The notes under the pieces are model-generated. The model was given only the letters and a program-made list of their open reading frames with translations. It was not told the DNA's origin and searched no databases. Shown here piece after piece: positions 34,968 through 38,048 of a stretch of DNA of 38,048 bases. Position 1 is the stretch's first letter, and each line of letters starts with the position of its first letter. The DNA is from Actinomycetota bacterium (GTDB taxonomy: Bacteria > Actinomycetota > Actinomycetes > S36-B12 > UBA5976). The translations under genes and the position numbers were made by a program. The stretch lies in contig CANGDT010000016.1 in assembly GCA_947452755.1 (NCBI GenBank), forward strand, positions 1-38,048, read 5' to 3'.

Positions 34968-35078
34968 CTTTTCTCTCCATTGATTTCTCTCAACATTTTT
35001 CATGGGGCGAAAATTGCGAATATCGCCTGAGTAAACAGTCGCCTAGCCAAGCAAAGTGGAACAAACGAGGACCTATCT

Positions 35079-35100
35079 AATGTGTGACATTTAGGTGAAC
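35079..35100 (-). promoter_or_regulatory. PHO box (PhoP-type direct repeats) between pstC and the second pstS-like gene
   Basis: Leftward, two adjacent 11-base units GTTCACCTAAA and TGTCACACATT share the TCAC core of actinobacterial PhoP sites. A candidate pstC promoter, TTGTTC-17-TAGATA, overlaps the box, with -10 at 35074-35079. The site may serve both divergent transcripts. Confidence 0.6.
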
Positions 35101-35120
35101 AATAGGCAAAATCGCCTATT
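35101..35120. promoter_or_regulatory. Inverted repeat AATAGGC-N6-GCCTATT
   Basis: A perfect 7+6+7 inverted repeat directly adjoins the PHO box and ends five bases before a -35-like TTGACC (35126-35131) for the rightward gene. A second palindrome, CCCTGGGCCAGGG, is at 35130-35142. Confidence 0.5.
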
Positions 35121-35125
35121 CTGAG

Positions 35126-35153
35126 TTGACCCTGGGCCAGGGCCAACTACACA
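35126..35153 (+). promoter_or_regulatory. Candidate promoter of the second PstS-like gene
   Basis: TTGACC (35126-35131), 16 bases, TACACA (35148-35153). This would leave a leader of about 40 bases with a TGGAG ribosome site before the TTG start. Confidence 0.4.
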
Positions 35154-35199
35154 GTTAAACCATAGAGAAAATTGTCCTCTCTCATTCTGGAGTCACACC

Positions 35200-37080
35200 T
35201 TGAAGATCACCCCAGCGCGTGGGCCAGCTCGTCGCGGCTTTACTGCGATTTTTGCGGGAATTTTGTCCGTTTTCGTGGCTTTGGCGGTTTTTCCATCCAT
35301 TGGTCGTGCCAGCGGTTCACCGACAGTGACTTTCAGCCAGGCAACTGGCCTTCGGGATACGCAGGTCATCACTGTGCGTTGGTCCGGCTTTGCGCCAGAG
35401 GAGAATATTTACCTACGCCAGTGTGCCCATGTGAATGCAACTGCAGAACAGCCTGATTTGGCGAATTCAGAGCCAGAAACAAATCTGGATTGTGGAACGG
35501 GATTGTCCGCAATCTCCAGCGACTCCAACGGCAGTGGTCTGGCATATTTTCCAGTCGTGGTAACAATTGGCACCGGAAATACTGTGCCTGGTGACAACAA
35601 CATGATCTGTGGGGCGACAAAGGATTGTTTTCTTGCCGCAATGACTCGCGATCAGCTTCGTACTCCTGGTGTTGCCCATGGTTTGCAGCGACTCGTTTTC
35701 GCCGCCGATGCAACATCATGCCCACAAACTGGTCAAACAGTTCTGAGTGGCGGCGGCACAGGGGCCGTGAATATCGGAATAGCTGATTGGCAAGTTGGCA
35801 TTTGTCCTGCTCCAACGAATACGACTCTGGACTATGTTGCCACTAAGGGTGATGCAGGCGGCCGACAGGATTTCCTTTGCGGTTTGCGATCCTTTGCCTT
35901 AACGGAAACCCCGGGTGCCGCGAATGAAGCGTGCTTCCTCAATGGAGCAATGCGCCCACACACGTTTGTTCCGGTAGCGAATAATTCGCTGGTCTTTGCC
36001 TACAACATGCGCGACAAAGTTACTCACCAACGCATTGAAGATTTGAAACTCACCCCGTCGATGCTCGCGTGGGCCTTTACCGGTCAGACACTTGCGTGGA
36101 GCAGCTTTGAAAACACGGATCTCCATGCTCAGCAAATTGCTGATTTGAATAGCGGACATGTGTTGCCAAACAACATTCAAGTTATTGGTCGTGCGGATCA
36201 ATCTTCGTTGAATTATTTGTTGACGCGATTCTTTATCACGCGCGCCAAGGAAGCATTGTGGGCTGGTGGAATTAATTTCCATTTTGACGAACCCACAGAG
36301 TTTTATCCCGCTGCTCAAGGCCTAGATCTCAAGACCACTCCAGTCGCAGTCTCTAACGCGCTGTCACAAAGCGATGACCTCGATGGTGTCATGGGTTGGA
36401 TTGGTGTCATGGATGCCGCAACGGCCGCCTATTACGGATTGCCTACCGTCGCAATTGGAACAACAAGCGATCCGGCCACCGCATCGTTTGTCACAAGCAC
36501 TCCTGAGTCTGTTGCCAAAGGAATCGCATTGATGACAGATTCTGGTCAGGGCACACTTGAAGCTAATGTGTGGCCGGCTGACCCAACGGCTTACCCGCTG
36601 CCATTTACGGTTTACGCGGAATTGCCGACGGATTCATCATTGACTCAGGATCAGGTTGATAGCACGACAGCGTGGCTCAATTTTGTAAAGAATCAAGAAG
36701 TTCTGGCTCCTGGCTATGTCGCACTTTCCACTCCACAAAAGTCTGCAATTGAAGGTTCGCTAACAAAGTTCACCATTCAGCCAAAGCCCAAGCCGACACC
36801 TAAACCGACCACGTCGCCAACGCAGAGCACCGACCCAGGTACAACAGATGGCTCCGGAACTGGTGGTTTTCCAACGGATACCGGAACAGTCGACAGTGGC
36901 TCTGGCGACACAGGTGGCACTGGTTCCACAACGCCAGTGGTTGCACCAGTTTCAATCTTCGCCCAGAACGTATCTGTCAAGGCCTCGTTCTCAACAGCCC
37001 TGCTGCTGTTGCTACTTATCGCAGGTATCGGTGCTACCGGGTTTGGCGCGTGGCAACTAAGTTGGGGTAAGAAGCAGTGA
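35200..37080 (+). CDS. Second PstS-like substrate-binding surface protein with C-terminal anchor
   Basis: A 626-residue exported protein. A signal peptide (about 1-37) leads to an N-terminal beta domain resembling the neocarzinostatin/Ig-like type (VTVRWSGFAPEENIYLRQC), then a PstS-like periplasmic-binding domain (~150-520). A Pro/Lys/Thr then Gly/Thr-rich stalk follows (~527-585), then a transmembrane helix (~598-618) and a short basic tail. It probably binds phosphate or a phosphate-containing ligand at the surface. The TTG start at 35200 has TGGAG eight bases upstream. It diverges from pstCABS across a PHO box and overlaps the sortase-like gene by GTGA. No LPXTG motif is present. Confidence 0.78.
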   Translation: MKITPARGPARRGFTAIFAGILSVFVALAVFPSIGRASGSPTVTFSQATGLRDTQVITVRWSGFAPEENIYLRQCAHVNATAEQPDLANSEPETNLDCGTGLSAISSDSNGSGLAYFPVVVTIGTGNTVPGDNNMICGATKDCFLAAMTRDQLRTPGVAHGLQRLVFAADATSCPQTGQTVLSGGGTGAVNIGIADWQVGICPAPTNTTLDYVATKGDAGGRQDFLCGLRSFALTETPGAANEACFLNGAMRPHTFVPVANNSLVFAYNMRDKVTHQRIEDLKLTPSMLAWAFTGQTLAWSSFENTDLHAQQIADLNSGHVLPNNIQVIGRADQSSLNYLLTRFFITRAKEALWAGGINFHFDEPTEFYPAAQGLDLKTTPVAVSNALSQSDDLDGVMGWIGVMDAATAAYYGLPTVAIGTTSDPATASFVTSTPESVAKGIALMTDSGQGTLEANVWPADPTAYPLPFTVYAELPTDSSLTQDQVDSTTAWLNFVKNQEVLAPGYVALSTPQKSAIEGSLTKFTIQPKPKPTPKPTTSPTQSTDPGTTDGSGTGGFPTDTGTVDSGSGDTGGTGSTTPVVAPVSIFAQNVSVKASFSTALLLLLLIAGIGATGFGAWQLSWGKKQ

Positions 37081-37976
37081 CGTTGACCGCTAATCAGACA
37101 TGGGACGGAGTACACCGAGTGTCTACTCCGTCGGTACAAGAGGCAGCGCCATCGGTTGATGTTGCACACCGAATTCAATCCCTTCCGCGCAACCAGATTG
37201 CGGTGCTACTTGCCGGCTTGCTTTTGTTGGCAATCTTGGTTGTTGAATTTTTAGGTGGGTTCTTTATTGAACAGCGCGCACAAGGACAGTTGCGTAATGA
37301 ATTCGCGGGAACACTTGCAACGGCCGCTTCGGCATTCGGCCAACCAGGCCTAAGCCCGCTGCCGGACACAGCGCCACAACTCGGCTCAGCAGTAGCCCAG
37401 GTGCGAATTCCTAAAATTGGATTGACCCAGATTGCAGTTGAGGGATCATCGTCAGAATTTACCCGTAAGGGACTTGCGCACGTTCCAGGAACAGTGTTAC
37501 CTGGTCAAGCTGGACACTCAATAATCATCGGTCGCCGAACGAGTTTTGGTGCCCCACTTGCGAATCTGGGCAATCTTGTCGTTGGCTCTGACATTGTCGT
37601 AACGACAGTTGAAGGCAATGCAACGTACAAGGTGATTGCTAATACGACCCCGGCAGACAAGTTGCCGGCAAACTTGCTTACGGTTGTTACGTCCAACCCA
37701 CCTGTACTTTCGATTGCGCAATTATCAATTCAAGCTGAACTTGTTGGAAAACCTTTTCCGGCAACACCGCGCAATAATCCTGTGACAAACCGCGGCGACC
37801 ATCTCGCGGAACTTATTGTGTTGATACAACTTTTGCTTTTGTCGATTATCGCGATTCCATACGCACGCCGTCGTTTCAGCGCGATGGTCACCTGGCTTGT
37901 TTTGGCGCCTGTCATTGGCGCACTTGTCGTAGGTGTAGCTCTCGTCGTAGACACGTATCTACCCGCCACGCTCTAA
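37077..37976 (+). CDS. Sortase-fold protein lacking catalytic residues (pseudosortase)
   Basis: A 299-residue membrane protein: one helix at ~41-61, a class E/F-like sortase domain (~105-225), then two C-terminal helices (~243-263 and 270-293). The fold landmarks IPKIGL, GTVLPGQAGHS, FGAPLANLGNL and YKVIA are clear. But the catalytic His of the usual IAGHR is Arg (R153 in IIGRR), the catalytic Cys of TLVTC is Ser (S206 in VVTSNPP), and no Arg occurs in the following strand (207-222). The whole protein contains no cysteine. Transpeptidation is therefore very unlikely. GTG at 37077 overlaps the PstS-like stop, implying coupled synthesis. Confidence 0.82.
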   Translation: MTLTANQTWDGVHRVSTPSVQEAAPSVDVAHRIQSLPRNQIAVLLAGLLLLAILVVEFLGGFFIEQRAQGQLRNEFAGTLATAASAFGQPGLSPLPDTAPQLGSAVAQVRIPKIGLTQIAVEGSSSEFTRKGLAHVPGTVLPGQAGHSIIIGRRTSFGAPLANLGNLVVGSDIVVTTVEGNATYKVIANTTPADKLPANLLTVVTSNPPVLSIAQLSIQAELVGKPFPATPRNNPVTNRGDHLAELIVLIQLLLLSIIAIPYARRRFSAMVTWLVLAPVIGALVVGVALVVDTYLPATL

Positions 37977-37993
37977 CAACTTCTTAATCTAAA

Positions 37994-38015
37994 GTTCACC
38001 CAACCTTTATCTGTT
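37994..38015 (+). promoter_or_regulatory. Second PHO-box-like element at the right edge
   Basis: GTTCACCCAAC followed by CTTTATCTGTT forms two adjacent 11-base units like the one before pstC. It lies after the sortase-like gene and probably precedes a rightward gene beyond the window. CTGTTATCTATTACAG next to it is a loose inverted repeat. Confidence 0.45.
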
Positions 38016-38048
38016 ATCTATTACAGCCACACCTGCTAGTTGCATTCA

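Noticed and set aside
34967-35003. ATG at 35003 as the pstC start
   Set aside because: It is possible, but no ribosome site precedes it, whereas TTG at 34967 has GGAGAG at five bases; kept as an alternative.

Overview
The window is a compact bacterial chromosome segment, around half GC by eye. Gene content and order point to an actinobacterium (Actinomycetota): ppa / tilS-hpt, dnaX-recR, ask-asd (lysC type), a DUF2520 dehydrogenase-panC-coaX-lysS-argA-clpC run with an orphan NuoD-like gene beside it, a ClgR-type operator before clpC, and an EtfD-like Fe-S membrane reductase. Short intergenic gaps, small genes and many overlapping stop/start codons suggest a streamlined, possibly freshwater lineage such as Nanopelagicales. 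That placement is inference; no marker in the window proves it.

Layout. Positions 1-100 hold the tail of an unknown + strand gene. 143-2338 (-) is an EtfD-like menaquinone-linked Fe-S reductase. 2488-4920 (+) is a secreted M4 zinc protease. 4939-6774 (-) is a three-gene operon: a small PF13769-like protein, a homocysteine S-methyltransferase and a SpoU/TrmH RNA methyltransferase. 6862-9406 (+) holds a four-helix-type membrane protein, an RBBP9-like hydrolase and an MFS exporter. 9544-10971 is an NPD-like flavoprotein preceded by a striking stacked operator. ppa (-) and tilS-hpt (+) diverge. 13199-13850 is an RNA-rich island with tRNA-Ser(GGA), a tRNA-like remnant with tandem duplications, strong hairpins and the 4.5S SRP RNA. 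It is followed by dnaX-recR, ask-asd, a metallophosphoesterase (-) and a very long charged coiled-coil protein (+). Next come a NuoD-like paralogue (-), the CoA/lysyl-tRNA/arginine block, clpC, and finally a phosphate locus: pstCABS (-), divergent from a second PstS-like surface protein and a degenerate sortase (+).

How the genes work together. The phosphate locus is the most distinctive part. Both PstS-like proteins look anchored by a C-terminal membrane helix behind a low-complexity stalk rather than by a lipobox. The second is translationally coupled to a sortase-fold protein that contains no cysteine at all and has lost the catalytic His and Arg as well. GTTCACC-type PHO boxes lie between the divergent transcripts and again at the right edge of the window.

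A second theme is expression without leaders. dnaX, ask, the DUF2520 gene and lysS all carry TANNNT, exactly six bases, then the start codon. The same arrangement places a 12-codon leader ORF at the 5' end of the inferred tilS transcript, with its stop overlapping the tilS start.
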